The position numbers were made by a program, and so were the translations under genes. Positions 37,219 to 47,168 of a stretch of 64,000 nucleotides of DNA are shown piece after piece. How positions within the stretch are numbered: the first letter of the stretch is position 1; every line of letters starts with the position of its first letter. The stretch spans positions 4,164,501 to 4,228,500 of the forward strand of contig NZ_CP033069.1 in assembly GCF_003669015.1 (NCBI RefSeq), in the 5' to 3' direction. Source of the stretch: Acidovorax sp. 1608163. Its GTDB lineage: Bacteria > Pseudomonadota > Gammaproteobacteria > Burkholderiales > Burkholderiaceae_C. The notes under the pieces are model-generated. The model was not told the origin of the DNA and ran no database searches. It was given only the letters and a program-made list of their open reading frames with translations.

Positions 37219-38079
37219 TCAGTCCTTGCGTAGCAGCAGGAAAATCTCGTTGTTCACCAACCAGTCGCGAGGGTACTGCGACAGCAAACCTTCGGGCACC
37301 TCAAGGTCCACGGTGCGCCGCTCTTCCCGGGCAACGCTAAAGCCTGCACCCTTGGCGAATTGCACCAATTCGTCCGCTGTCAGCCGGTTCAGCGCCTTGT
37401 ATTCATTGAAGACAAACCGCTTGTAGCCATCCACACCAAAATCAGCAAAGCCAAAATCTACTTCGGCCGGGTCGATCGGCCCCTGGTGGTTTTCGATCAC
37501 CTTCCACAACTCATCTTCCGTCGCCAGCAAATGGTGCCAGGGTGTGTCGTCGTAGCGGCGCAGGTGCGAGCCATACGGGGAGAAATACAGCGGCTCGATC
37601 TGGATGAAGAAATAGCCTCCCGGACGCAAGCAAGCGTGCAAATCGGCCAGGATGGTTGCCAACTGGTCACGCCGCACATGCTCGAAGGTGGACCAACTCA
37701 TAATGCCGTCGTATTGCACACCCGCCTGGGCCAAAGCATCGCCCGACTGGATGGTTTCAAACGTGAGCGCCACGGGCACACGCTGCATGCCCAATTGCTC
37801 ACGTGCAATGCGTGGCAGCTTTTGGTACTCGCGCCGCACGTCCACCCCATGGATGGAGGTGGCGCCATAGCGCAGCGCCAGCGACAGATCGGTAATGCCA
37901 TCACCACAGCCAAAGTTCAAAAACTGCGACTTGGGTATGTCCAAAACGCTGCCCACCCAGTGGTTCACCACATCGGCGGCGTACTCAAAATGGGCTCGAA
38001 ACCATTCGTCGGTGATTTGCCCAGCATCCCAGGGCGCGACCCCCAGAAGCCGCTCTTGCAGGCGCGCGATCAAACCCAT
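37219..38079 (-). CDS. SAM-dependent methyltransferase, glycan cluster
   Basis: This is a 286-residue class I methyltransferase. Motif I is FLNFGCGDGITDLSLALRYG, followed by IHGVDVRREY, the MSWSTFEHV motif and HACLRPGGYFFIQIEPLYF. The acceptor is unknown. It lies between the ABC exporter pair and the giant glycosyltransferase, with another methyltransferase beside it, so modification of the O-polysaccharide or its chain end is the natural guess. The start at 38079 follows a GGAGG site. It is convergent with the giant gene. Confidence 0.78.
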   Translation of the reverse strand: MGLIARLQERLLGVAPWDAGQITDEWFRAHFEYAADVVNHWVGSVLDIPKSQFLNFGCGDGITDLSLALRYGATSIHGVDVRREYQKLPRIAREQLGMQRVPVALTFETIQSGDALAQAGVQYDGIMSWSTFEHVRRDQLATILADLHACLRPGGYFFIQIEPLYFSPYGSHLRRYDDTPWHHLLATEDELWKVIENHQGPIDPAEVDFGFADFGVDGYKRFVFNEYKALNRLTADELVQFAKGAGFSVAREERRTVDLEVPEGLLSQYPRDWLVNNEIFLLLRKD

Positions 38080-38135
38080 GAATAACCTCCTATGGATGCC
38101 GCGCCACCGCAATCCCCAGCGCGCTCCGTTGTGTT

Positions 38136-39077
38136 TTACTGCTTGCGCAGCACGTAGGCGTCTTGGTGGTTCCAGAAATGCACCAAGGACTTGTGCACCA
38201 AACTCCCAGCTCCCACCGTCTCAGCAATGCGCGCCAGCACAAAGGGCTCGGCAGTGAAGGCCGTGCCGTATTCCTGGCCGTCGATGGCGTTGGACTCGCT
38301 CGAGGGAGCGAAGAAATAGCCTTCCTCATCAAGCGTGACATGGTCAAAGTTTGCCGCCTTGATCCCGTGGGTGGTGAACACCAGCAAACCACCGGGCTCC
38401 ACCGCATCCCACAACACCTTGAGCCAGCGTGACCAGGTGCTGCGCGGTAGGTGGCTGAACAACGACAGTACAAACACCAGCCCATAGCGCCGGGGCCATT
38501 GCACCTGCTCAGGCACACTGGCAGACATGAAGCCTTGCACGCCAAAGGTTTGCGTTGCAAAGCCAACGGCATCGGGCACCACGTCAGACACCGTGACCCG
38601 GCTCGGCCCCAGCACCTTCACCAGGTGGCGGGTGAATCGCCCGTGGCCGCTGGCAAACTCCAGCACGCTGGGTGTCTGCAGCAAAGGCTGACCCACAGCC
38701 TCCAGCAACAGCATCAACTCCGACAACGTGCGCCACCCGTCTGCCAGGTAGTCGCGCAAGGGGTTGGTGCTGGACGCGTGCCCGGCAAAGAAGCCAAAAA
38801 TATCGTCTTGCGGGGAAATGGTGCAGTCCAACCCCATGATGTTGCGAAACGAGCCTACCAAGTCGTTGGACTCGATCAGCGCGTGGGCTTGCAACAGCGT
38901 GTCGCGCTCGCTGCGGGCGCGCGCAAGCACCTGGGCGGCACCCGTGCGGTCACCCTGGCCCAACAAAAGAAGCCCCTCTTGCAATAGCTGCTGGCCTGCA
39001 CTGGGGGGCTGGTCTGGCTTGCAACCCAAAGCGGGCGCATGTGCATTGCCGTCCATGCGGCCTTGTTCATCGTTCAT
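38136..39077 (-). CDS. Methyltransferase with N-terminal helical region, glycan cluster
   Basis: This is a protein of about 313 residues. The N-terminal 80 residues are helical and TPR-like (LLQEGLLLLGQGDRTGAAQ). The class I methyltransferase domain has VLEFASGHGRFTRHLVKVLG and LFSHLPRSTW. It probably acts on the surface glycan, given wzt on one side and another methyltransferase on the other. The start is uncertain: the ATG at 39077 has a close AGAGAAG site, while a GTG at 39101 has none. Confidence 0.72.
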   Translation of the reverse strand: MNDEQGRMDGNAHAPALGCKPDQPPSAGQQLLQEGLLLLGQGDRTGAAQVLARARSERDTLLQAHALIESNDLVGSFRNIMGLDCTISPQDDIFGFFAGHASSTNPLRDYLADGWRTLSELMLLLEAVGQPLLQTPSVLEFASGHGRFTRHLVKVLGPSRVTVSDVVPDAVGFATQTFGVQGFMSASVPEQVQWPRRYGLVFVLSLFSHLPRSTWSRWLKVLWDAVEPGGLLVFTTHGIKAANFDHVTLDEEGYFFAPSSESNAIDGQEYGTAFTAEPFVLARIAETVGAGSLVHKSLVHFWNHQDAYVLRKQ

Positions 39078-39130
39078 CTTCTTCTCTGCAATGTCTGTCA
39101 CTGTCTATAGGGCCAAAGTGCCCCAGCCCA

Positions 39131-40447
39131 TCAACTCCAGTGGTGGGGCAAACGCACCAAGCCCGGCAGGGGCTTGGGAAAAATAAACCGAAAGTGCATG
39201 AACTGAAACCACTCGTCGTACACCGCCAGCCCTGTCTCGTCGAACAAAAACGCGCTGATCACGTAGTCGCCGCTGTGCAGCGGAAGGTCAGGGAACGTAA
39301 GCACCGAGCACCATGTCCCATCGGGCTGCTGCACCGGGTGCGCGCCATCCTCATGGGTTGCCAGCGAGGTGATGCCCACCCCTTTGGACTGCTCAATCAT
39401 GAACCCAATGTGCGGGCGCTCTGCACCCCGTCCGCGCGCCTTGATCGTGACCACCAAATCCTGGCCTTGCAGTACAGCAGGCTGCCCGTTCTGAGGCTCT
39501 GCCAGGTTTGAAACATCCACGGACAAAATGCAGGCACCACCACCGTCGGCGGTAGCGACGGAGGCAGCAGGCGATGGAGCGGGCTCCACAACAGCAGACA
39601 CTGCGGCCCCACATGAACCCGCAGATTCGGAGCCTACAGGCAAAGCGGAGGCTATGGGCTGCGCTGCCTCTGCCAAATCGCCCGCTTCTCGCTGGCGGGT
39701 GTACACGTCGTAGGCCGCCAACACCTCTTCGGTGCCACCAAACTGTGCCACCTGCCCGGCCTTGAGCCACAGGGCCCGGTCACACAAATGCCGGATGTGG
39801 TACGGGCTGTGAGAGCAAAACAAAATGGTGCACCCGCTGTTGCGAAAGGCTGTAATGCGCTCCACGCACTTCTTCTGGAAATGCTGATCGCCCACTGCCA
39901 ATGCCTCGTCAATGATCAGCACATCGGGCTGCACCGCCGTGACCAATGCGAACGCCAAACGCACCGTCATGCCTGATGAATACGTCTTCACCGGCCTGTC
40001 TAATGCCTCGCCCAATTCGCAAAATTCGATGATCTCTGGCTCCAGCCGCTCCATTTCTTCGCGGTTGATGCCAATCAAGCTGCCACCGAAGTACAGGTTG
40101 TCACGCCCGCTGAAATCGGGGTGAAAGCCTGCGCCCAACTCCAAAATGGCGGTAACTCGCCCTACGCGCTCAATAGAGCCTTGGCTTGGCTGCATGGTCC
40201 CCGCCAACAATTTAAGCAACGAGCTTTTCCCTGCACCATTGTCGCCAATGACTCCAATACATTCGCCGCGCTGAAGTTCGAACGAGACATCTCGTAACGC
40301 CCAATGGCTGCGATGCGTTGCCCTGCCAGTCAGTAACGCGCGCAAGCGCGACCGTGGTGAGGGGTATAGCTTGTACTCTTTGCTAACCGATCGAACCCTA
40401 AGTACGGGATTCGCGGCGATGGAATATTGCGGAGCTTGCACTGTCAT
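39131..40447 (-). CDS. wzt: O-polysaccharide ABC exporter ATPase with C-terminal glycan-binding domain
   Basis: This is a 438-residue ABC ATPase. The nucleotide-binding domain (1-250) has GDNGAGKSSLLKLLAG, signature YSSGMTVRLAFAL and Walker B DVLIIDEALAVGD. A variable Ala/Pro-rich linker (about 255-295) leads to a C-terminal beta-sandwich like that of Wzt proteins, which read the modified non-reducing end of the chain before export. Its ATG overlaps the repaired wzm frame by four bases (ATGA). Together with the methyltransferases this indicates ABC-dependent export of a capped glycan. Confidence 0.88.
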   Translation of the reverse strand: MTVQAPQYSIAANPVLRVRSVSKEYKLYPSPRSRLRALLTGRATHRSHWALRDVSFELQRGECIGVIGDNGAGKSSLLKLLAGTMQPSQGSIERVGRVTAILELGAGFHPDFSGRDNLYFGGSLIGINREEMERLEPEIIEFCELGEALDRPVKTYSSGMTVRLAFALVTAVQPDVLIIDEALAVGDQHFQKKCVERITAFRNSGCTILFCSHSPYHIRHLCDRALWLKAGQVAQFGGTEEVLAAYDVYTRQREAGDLAEAAQPIASALPVGSESAGSCGAAVSAVVEPAPSPAASVATADGGGACILSVDVSNLAEPQNGQPAVLQGQDLVVTIKARGRGAERPHIGFMIEQSKGVGITSLATHEDGAHPVQQPDGTWCSVLTFPDLPLHSGDYVISAFLFDETGLAVYDEWFQFMHFRFIFPKPLPGLVRLPHHWS

Positions 40448-41243
40448 AACCAGTCTACCAACTGGTCCCTACTGCGACTTACCAGCACCGACAGCAAAAC
40501 TGCGGCCAACCCCAGCCAACCCAAAGTTACCAACCATGCGCTCAAAGGGGCCATACGCCGCGAAGAAGAATCTCTTGGTAGCCCTGCACCAGCGAAGTCA
40601 TAGGATTGAGCCACAAAACCCACCTCCATTTTTCTGGAAACATGGTAAGTGGAAAAAGGACCGGTGAGAGATAAATTCCAACAGACAATAAGAAGCCAAC
40701 CAGCTGCACAGTGTCACGCAATGCGGCAGCCAATATGGCCAATATAAAACCCAGCAGCAGACTCAAAAGCACTTGCAAGGCTAAAAATACAGGGAAGGCC
40801 AACACTGCAATATTGAAGCGATGTGATGGCGCATACAGAATTGCAACAACGAGCAGCAAGGGCACATAAACAATGAGGCTTGCCAAGACAGTCCGGGTAA
40901 CAAACAGAACAGGCGGTAGCGGATTTTTTTGAAGCAGCCCGCCAGCATCTAGCAAACTGTTCATGCCACGGGATATTGCGTCACAGAACGCCATCCACGG
41001 CAGCGCGCCGACGATAAGAAATGCACCGACCGCATGCGTTGGGGCACCATCACCCAGGCGCATAGAGAACACAACGTCAAATACCAAATAATAAGCAGCA
41101 ACCGTAAGCAAAGGCTGCAGGTAAGGCCATAGTACGCCCAACACGGTACCACTATGACGGGCTGATACCTCTCGACGTGTAAGTCCCCAAACCAGAGTGC
41201 GGGAGCGCCACAAGGTTCGAGCTTCATCCATCAAAATCATCAT
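40444..41243 (-). CDS. wzm: O-polysaccharide ABC exporter permease, frameshifted at the 3' end
   Basis: This is an ABC-2 type permease of about 266 residues with six hydrophobic helices (GVLWPYLQPLLTVAAYYLVF, FLIVGALPWMAF, SVGIYLSPVLFPLTM, WLNPMTSLVQGYQEILLRG). As written it stops at 40542, before the final helix. One extra base at the G4 run 40547-40550 (plus strand) restores PLSAWLVTLGWLGLAAVLL and an ending VDWL whose stop overlaps the wzt ATG, the normal operon arrangement. It exports lipid-linked O-polysaccharide with Wzt. The start at 41243 is chosen from two adjacent ATGs. Sequence error is likely. Confidence 0.8.
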
Positions 41244-41291
41244 AAGGTCACGCCACTCACAGTAGCAAATATATATTCCAGCAAAAACACC

Positions 41292-41314
41292 AAACCCGCC
41301 TACCGGGCGGGTTT
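41292..41314 (-). terminator. Terminator downstream of the parvulin gene
   Basis: AAACCCGCC and GGCGGGTTT form a nine-pair stem with a five-base loop. In the minus direction a T-rich stretch (GGTGTTTTT) follows. It separates the isomerase gene from wzm. Confidence 0.7.
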
Positions 41315-41377
41315 GGTTTAGCTCATACCAAGCCAATAGGTATTGCTATTTAATTGGCCTAGCGAAAAGCAATTTAA

Positions 41378-42292
41378 TTATTTTTGCGTGGGTGTGTTTG
41401 AGTATTCTGCTGCGAATGCAGATACTGCAGGTGCATTGATTTTTGCACCTTGTTGCAATTTTTGCGCTTCAGCTACCCGCGCCTCTTGAACCACAGAGCT
41501 TTTGACTTCCTTGATCAACTCATCTCGAACGTCTTCAAATGGTCGAATGCCAGCGGGACGCTTTTCTTCCAGCTGCAGTACGTGAAAGCCAAACTTTGTT
41601 TCGACAACACCGCTGAGATCGCCTTTTTTCTTCAAAGCAAACGCCGCTGTTTCAAACTCTGGCAGCATTCTGCCTTTTGCAAAGAAGCCTAAATCGCCTC
41701 CCTTGGCGGCACTGCCCGGGTCTGCAGAGACTTCTTTGGCCAGGGCCGCAAACTCAGCACCCGATGCCAATTTTTTCACGACCTCGTCAATTTTCTCGCG
41801 GGCATTGGGAGTTGTGGGACTGATCAGAATGTGACGGACCCGAATCTGCTCGTCTACCTTGAAGCGATCTGACTTCGCTTTGTAAACGGTTTGTGCCATT
41901 TTTTCGGCAGCCTCATCGGTAGGGGCTGCCGCTTTGTCCAATTTTTCCAAGTACGCATCAGACAGTACTTTGTCGCGGGCAATGCGCAGTGCCGCAACTA
42001 CAGCGGGATCTTTTTCAAGGCCATCACTCTCTGCACGCAACGCCATGGCTCTGCGTGCGTACAAGTTGGAGGCGATTTGCGTCACTGTCTGCGGCTTACC
42101 CAACACTTGCGGCCGCATCTCAGCAGGCATACGCAACGCATCGGCATGCATGTCTTGCACCGTAATTTTTATTTTTTCACCTTCGACCAAGGCGTCATCA
42201 GCGGCCCAGACGGGAGCACACAACACAGCGGCAGCAACCAATACAGCGCGTGACAAGAAGGGTGAATTCAAGCTTTTCAGTGTTTGAGACAT
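41378..42292 (-). CDS. Exported parvulin-type peptidyl-prolyl isomerase
   Basis: This is a 304-residue secreted protein. The signal peptide is FLSRAVLVAAAVLCAPVWA at about residues 12-30, followed by a helical SurA-like chaperone segment. A parvulin domain (about 150-250) has RVRHILISPTTPNA, GGDLGFFAKGRMLPEFETAAF and TKFGFHVLQL. It would assist folding of exported or outer-membrane proteins in the periplasm. Its neighbours, the surface protein and T2SS, suggest a possible client, which is inference. Terminators flank it on both sides, so it is a single-gene unit. Confidence 0.88.
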   Translation of the reverse strand: MSQTLKSLNSPFLSRAVLVAAAVLCAPVWAADDALVEGEKIKITVQDMHADALRMPAEMRPQVLGKPQTVTQIASNLYARRAMALRAESDGLEKDPAVVAALRIARDKVLSDAYLEKLDKAAAPTDEAAEKMAQTVYKAKSDRFKVDEQIRVRHILISPTTPNAREKIDEVVKKLASGAEFAALAKEVSADPGSAAKGGDLGFFAKGRMLPEFETAAFALKKKGDLSGVVETKFGFHVLQLEEKRPAGIRPFEDVRDELIKEVKSSVVQEARVAEAQKLQQGAKINAPAVSAFAAEYSNTPTQK

Positions 42293-42319
42293 CGACAGTA
42301 CGTTCCAAGCAGTTAAAAA

Positions 42320-42347
42320 AAAAGGCGGGGGAAGCCCCCCGCCTTTT
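42320..42347 (-). terminator. Strong terminator of the surface-protein gene
   Basis: AAAAGGCGGGGG and CCCCCGCCTTTT form a 12-pair stem with a four-base loop, with U-tracts possible on either strand. It lies 33 bp beyond the surface-protein stop, as expected for a highly expressed gene. Confidence 0.85.
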
Positions 42348-42380
42348 CAGATCACATTGCTGTGATTAAGTGCCCACGAA

Positions 42381-43991
42381 TTAACGTGTGAAGCGGTGAT
42401 CCCAAGTGATACCGTAGGTACCAGATGTGTTGGCAGTTGCGCTTGGGTTAGACAGCTTGATGAAAGAAGAACCCAAGATTGGCAGACCCTTGCCGCTGTT
42501 GTTGGTGGACAGAACAGCCCAGCCGTTGGTGTACACGCCGGACACGTTTTGACGTGCAACAGCACCACCCAACACCGACACGCCGGAATCAGCGAAGCTC
42601 AGAACGCTGGTTTCGCCGCAGAAGCGAGTAGCAGACACTGTACCTGGAGAGAACACGGCACCGCTGGTCTTGGTGGTTTCTTCACGGTCATAGAATGTCT
42701 GAGCATCAGCGTTCACGCAGATAGCACCGTTGGTTGCCAGAGCAGTCGTGTTGGCTGCAGTGAACATTTCGTCGCCGAAACCAACAGCTGCCAAGTCCGA
42801 GAACAGGCGGTAGTCGCTAGCAGAAGTGCTGAAAGCACCGTTGCTGGTAGCTGCGTAGTTCGCAGCCACGTTGTAGCGACGTGTAGGCATAGAGAACACC
42901 CAGTCTGTCTTAGCAGAGATGGATGCATCGTTAGCGTACTGGTTGGTGATGGAAGTCACCTTGATCGCGTTCGTCAGATTGGTAGCTTGTGCCAGAGGGC
43001 GCAGAGCTGGGGTAGCGCTCAGGCCAGCCAGAACCGTGTAAGGTGTGGACAAGTCAGGCAGGTCATAGTTCGCAGCAGCAATCTTGGCACCGCTCACAGT
43101 AACGCCAGCAGCGTCCTTGGAGTCAGTACGGAACAGAGGGTCTGCCGAGAAGTTGATGGGGCTGCCATTGGCGTTAGCATTTTGTGGGAAGTGCACAAAG
43201 TTACCACGACCAGCGTTAGCACCGTTCATTGCAGTGATAGCGGTAGCACCACCGGAGAACGTTGTTGTTTGGGCAACGTTGATGATGTACCAGTCACCGT
43301 ACAGACCTGTTGTAGGCGTGTTGAAACCAGCAGCTGCTGCGGAAGCTTCAGTTGTGTGGTTCACCAGGGTTGCATTCAACACGGAACCTGTGCAAGGTGC
43401 CACGCCGTTCACGTGCTTGATAGCCGTGTACAGAGAGCCTGTTGCATTGTTCACAGGAATGTCAGCCATGTTGAAGATTTCAACGTAGCCTTCACGTGTG
43501 TTGTTAGCCTTGTCAGCAGCGGTCAGAACAGAGTTCAGACGGTCTTGAACGAAAGCTTGAGCAACGCCCTTAGCCAGAGTAGGCAATGTGCAAGTTGCGT
43601 CGCCAGTTGTCAGGGTAGCCACGCCATCGGCACCAGCCGACACAGCAGCAGTCCACACGTCGCCAGGCGACATGAAGACTTGGAAGTCAAGAATGTCGTC
43701 AGAGTTCAAGGCGCCGCGGAAGCGAACCTTCACAGCCTTACCGTTTGTTGTGTCAGTGTTCACAACGTGCAGAACGGTCATGTTGCCGTTTTGAGCGTTG
43801 AAGTAAGGAACGATCAGCGAGTGACCGATACCGCCTTGCGACACTTGCAGCGAAGTGGCGTCAGTCGTGGTCATTGTCGATGTGCCGTTGAACACGCCAG
43901 TGCCAGGAACCACATCAGCAGAAGCGACGCCGGCAAAGCCCAGGCCACCAATCATGGCAGCAATGCTCAGGGCCAGAACATTTTTTCTCAT
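42381..43991 (-). CDS. Large secreted surface-layer-like protein
   Basis: This is a 536-residue secreted protein with signal peptide MRKNVLALSIAAMIGGLGFA, cut after GVASA. The mature part is rich in Thr/Ala/Asn/Gly, poor in Lys, and has four scattered Cys, no membrane helix and no recognised enzyme motif. The base and codon use is lower in GC than the neighbouring metabolic genes. A GGAG site lies eight bases ahead of the ATG and a strong terminator follows, which suggests high expression. A structural S-layer-like role is inferred; comparison with the NpdA nanopod protein of Delftia would be informative. It could be a T2SS client. Confidence 0.6.
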   Translation of the reverse strand: MRKNVLALSIAAMIGGLGFAGVASADVVPGTGVFNGTSTMTTTDATSLQVSQGGIGHSLIVPYFNAQNGNMTVLHVVNTDTTNGKAVKVRFRGALNSDDILDFQVFMSPGDVWTAAVSAGADGVATLTTGDATCTLPTLAKGVAQAFVQDRLNSVLTAADKANNTREGYVEIFNMADIPVNNATGSLYTAIKHVNGVAPCTGSVLNATLVNHTTEASAAAAGFNTPTTGLYGDWYIINVAQTTTFSGGATAITAMNGANAGRGNFVHFPQNANANGSPINFSADPLFRTDSKDAAGVTVSGAKIAAANYDLPDLSTPYTVLAGLSATPALRPLAQATNLTNAIKVTSITNQYANDASISAKTDWVFSMPTRRYNVAANYAATSNGAFSTSASDYRLFSDLAAVGFGDEMFTAANTTALATNGAICVNADAQTFYDREETTKTSGAVFSPGTVSATRFCGETSVLSFADSGVSVLGGAVARQNVSGVYTNGWAVLSTNNSGKGLPILGSSFIKLSNPSATANTSGTYGITWDHRFTR

Positions 43992-44178
43992 ATCAAGAAC
44001 TCCAGTTAAAAAGTTGGTAAGCGCAACTACCACGATTGATTACGCTAAGGTATGGTAGCACAGCGCGCGAGAGGCATGTCCAGCACAAGGCATCCAAAAA
44101 ACCCCTCTTGTTGAAGAAATGCAACACTAGTTGATGCGCAGCAGTTGCCTTGCTCGACTAGCGTACGGACCAGCACTC

Positions 44179-44601
44179 TCAAAGGTCTTGATAGTGCCAC
44201 CACTGACCGTCTTCCAGCAGCCATGTCTCGTTCATGTAGGTTTCCACCTTGTCGAGCTTGAGCATGAGGATAGCGGGTTTCACACCCAATTTCATCTGCA
44301 CCTCGCATTTTTCTGGCTCGCACACGACTTTTGACACAGATGCATCCACCACAGATACGCCAGCACCAAACTGCAGCTTGTACTGCTCAGCCGTGCGTAC
44401 CTTGCGGTAGCCCGGCGTAGAAAACTGGTACGCGACCTCGTACTTCGCACTCATTCGCGCCTTCCAATAGTCCGTAGCGCGCTTTTCTACGACCTGCTCT
44501 GGCGTCTGCGTGCCAATAGATGCGCAGCCAGCCAGCCCAACAACCCCAGCGGCCAAGGCAAGCAGAGCAAGGCGACGATAGTGAGGGTACTTACTACTCA
44601 T
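44179..44601 (-). CDS. Small outer-membrane lipoprotein, unknown function
   Basis: This is a 140-residue lipoprotein with an Arg-containing start, hydrophobic stretch and lipobox GLAGC (Cys26). The mature domain has two Cys close together (VVCEPEKCEV) that could form a disulfide, and alternates helix and strand in an NTF2-like manner (QVVEKRATDYWKARM, then WLLEDGQWWHYQDL). I do not recognise a named family. It lies 158 bp downstream of gspD on the same strand and could be an accessory of the secretion operon, but a separate promoter is possible. Confidence 0.7.
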   Translation of the reverse strand: MSSKYPHYRRLALLALAAGVVGLAGCASIGTQTPEQVVEKRATDYWKARMSAKYEVAYQFSTPGYRKVRTAEQYKLQFGAGVSVVDASVSKVVCEPEKCEVQMKLGVKPAILMLKLDKVETYMNETWLLEDGQWWHYQDL

Positions 44602-44759
44602 AGGATAAAAGCTCCACGTTGATCAAATTGATTAAAGTTCGCACAAGCCCAGTGCGAGAGACGAGCACAGAGGTGTCATACAAAGGAGCGGCAACCCCAT
44701 TCCAGGCGACGCCAAGAGCCCGCAGCCACTGCGCCAGCGGGTTGCCCTTTTTTGCACAA

Positions 44760-47136
44760 TTAGTTTGCAGTTGCAGGAACAAAAGGCTCCGCAGCTTGAG
44801 GCCGGTTTGCCTCTTTGTTGCTGGAAATGTCTTTGAGCCCTCGCAAGCGCTCCCGCAAGTCTTCACTGACCTCACGAATGTCCACGTCCGAGCGAACCAC
44901 GCGAGGGGTGATGATGACCAACAATTCCGTGCGCACGCCAGTTGACACCTTCTCCGTGAACAGGTTCCCTACCAACGGAATATCTTGCAGCAGCGGAACA
45001 CCGCTTTTCTTGTTGGTTTGGTTGTTCTTGATAAGGCCACCCAACACAATCGACTCGCCGGAGCGTACGGCCACCTTGCTGGAGATCTGCCGCTGCAAAA
45101 ATGGCCGCTCGCCGCCGCCTGCAGTGGTTTTAGTGTCCGGTGAGCCGGCATCCGTTACTGTTTGGTCAATTTGCATGGCCACAATATTGCCTGCCGTTAC
45201 CGATGGCGTGACGGACAAATTGACGCCCGTATCCTTGTACTGGATCGTGGTGGTTGTGGTGGTGCTACCGGTGGTCGGCGTAGCAGTGGAGCTGGTTGCC
45301 ACCGGGATTTGGTCACCGACCGTAATGGTTGCAGTGTGGTTGTCCAGCACCATCAATGAGGGGTTTGACAACATCTTGACGAGTGACTTCTCAGCCAACG
45401 CGGACAATGTGGCCTTCGTCACGCCTGCGGCATTCTTCAATGTGTAGGTAAACCCTTGCGCGAGAGCCGGGATAGAGCCGACCGTGCCGCTGCCACTGTA
45501 TCCCGACTGAGCGTCACCGCTGAATGCCCACTTCAACCCGTACTGCAGGTCGTCATTGAGTGTGACCTCAATAATGCTGGCGTCTATCAGGACCTGCGTC
45601 AGTGGCAAATCGAGCCGCTTGAGTGCAGCTTCGATTTTGTTGAACTCGGCGCGCGTGCCCCATATTAGAACGGAGTTATTGAGTTCGTCCGCCACAACAC
45701 GAATCGTGCCAAGCGTGGCCGACACTGAAGCTTGCCCGGAGGCCCCTTGGGTATTGCGAGTGTTCGAACTGTTCAAGCCGACGGAGCCTGAATTGCCCGA
45801 TCCAAGCCGAGTGCTGCTGGCGCTTCCAGCGGCGCTCCCGAAGGTATTGCCGCCGAATGCATTGCTCACCCCACTCTGTCCGAACGTATTGGACGCAGTG
45901 GCTCCCAAGCCCGGAGCAACGCCACTATTGGCAGAGCCTGCACCCGAACCGGAGCCACCAAACAAACCGGCCAGCACACCCGCCAGATGACGCGCATTTC
46001 CGTTTTGCACTTGATAGATATACAACTGAGGTTCGGACCCACCGTCACTGGGCTTATCCAATTTGTCAATCCAGCGCTTGGCCTCTTCAAGATAAGACGC
46101 ACGCGGCGTCACGACGAGGATGCTGTTGATCCGCTCAATGGGCATGATGCGCAACGCACCAAATAGCGGGTTACCCTCCCCCAACGCAGCCGTACCTCCA
46201 CCTGCGGCAGAGAGAGCGCCACCAGCGGCAGATACCCCAGTGGCTGTGGCTGGTGCAGAAGCAGCTCCACCACCGCTTACCAAGCGCAAGGCCGCCTCAA
46301 CCTCCTTGACGGATGCGTACTTCAGGGGAAACACCCCGACCGACATGCCCTTTAGCAGATCCACATCGAAGGTATTAACCAGTTCCATCCAGCCTTCCGC
46401 CTGGGTACGCGTCCCCATCATCACGAGGAGATTGCGCACGGAATCCACCCGCACCAAGGCATCCGCAGACACCATGGGGCGCAAGATGGAGGCCATTTCC
46501 GCGGCACCGATGTACTGCAACGGAATAATGACGGCGCCATAGCCGGGCGCAATCACAGGGCTGCTGCCCCCCATCTGCCTCACAGAACCCGATATTCCTT
46601 TGAGCGCATCGGCTCGGCCCGCATGAAAGGTTCCACGCGCATCACGCACCAGTGCCAAGCCATTGGCCTGGAGCGCACTCTCCAGCAAAAACACCGCTTG
46701 GTCTGGGGCGATGGGGTTGCGTGTTGCCAAAGTCACCGTGCCTTGCAGCGGTGGGTGCATCACATAGTCCACCCCAGAATGTCACCCAACACAGTGCGGA
46801 TGACCTCAGCGACTGGAGCCTCCTCAAAACGAAAGGAGACGGGTGCGCCACTCACCGCAGCGACGGCTTTGGGAGCGGCAATGACTTGGCCGCTCCCTCT
46901 GATGATGCGTGGCTCCGCCTCTGGAAGGGACTCAGGAGCAGGCTTTCCATCTACCGCGGCCTTTTCCCCAGCAACGCGCAGCTTTTCGGGCGGCGTTTGC
47001 GATGTCGGCTGGGGGCAGAGGAAGACTGCGGTGCAGGCTGAGCACTGACCGCAGGGGTAGTGGGCACGGGCTGCGCCTGAGCCAATTGACAGGCGGCAAG
47101 GACAGAAGCAGCAAGTACGTAGCGTGAAGAGTTCAT
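44760..47136 (-). pseudogene. gspD: Type II secretion secretin GspD, two frame breaks
   Basis: This is a secretin of about 792 residues read in three frames. The start at 47136 (MNSSRYVLAASVLAAC) gives a signal sequence with a possible lipobox LAAC. After the G5 run 47011-47015 the frame shifts, and after the C4 run 46772-46775 it shifts again within the N0 domain; one added base at each restores a continuous protein. The remainder has N1-N3 domains, a long Gly/Ser/Asn-rich N3 insertion, and the secretin end PLLQDIPLVGNLFTEKV...LLVIITPRVVRS. It forms the outer-membrane channel. Sequence error is likely. Confidence 0.88.
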
Positions 47137-47168
47137 CGTAAAAAACGGGTTGAATGTGGGCAACGCAC

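Noticed and set aside
42396..44009. 537-codon plus-strand frame opposite the surface-protein gene
   Set aside because: The minus-strand frame has a signal peptide, ribosome site and terminator; the plus-strand frame has none and is Ser/Cys/His-rich.
44594..44875. 93-codon minus-strand frame after gspD
   Set aside because: It overlaps the conserved gspD C-terminus in another frame and has no conserved feature or ribosome site of its own.
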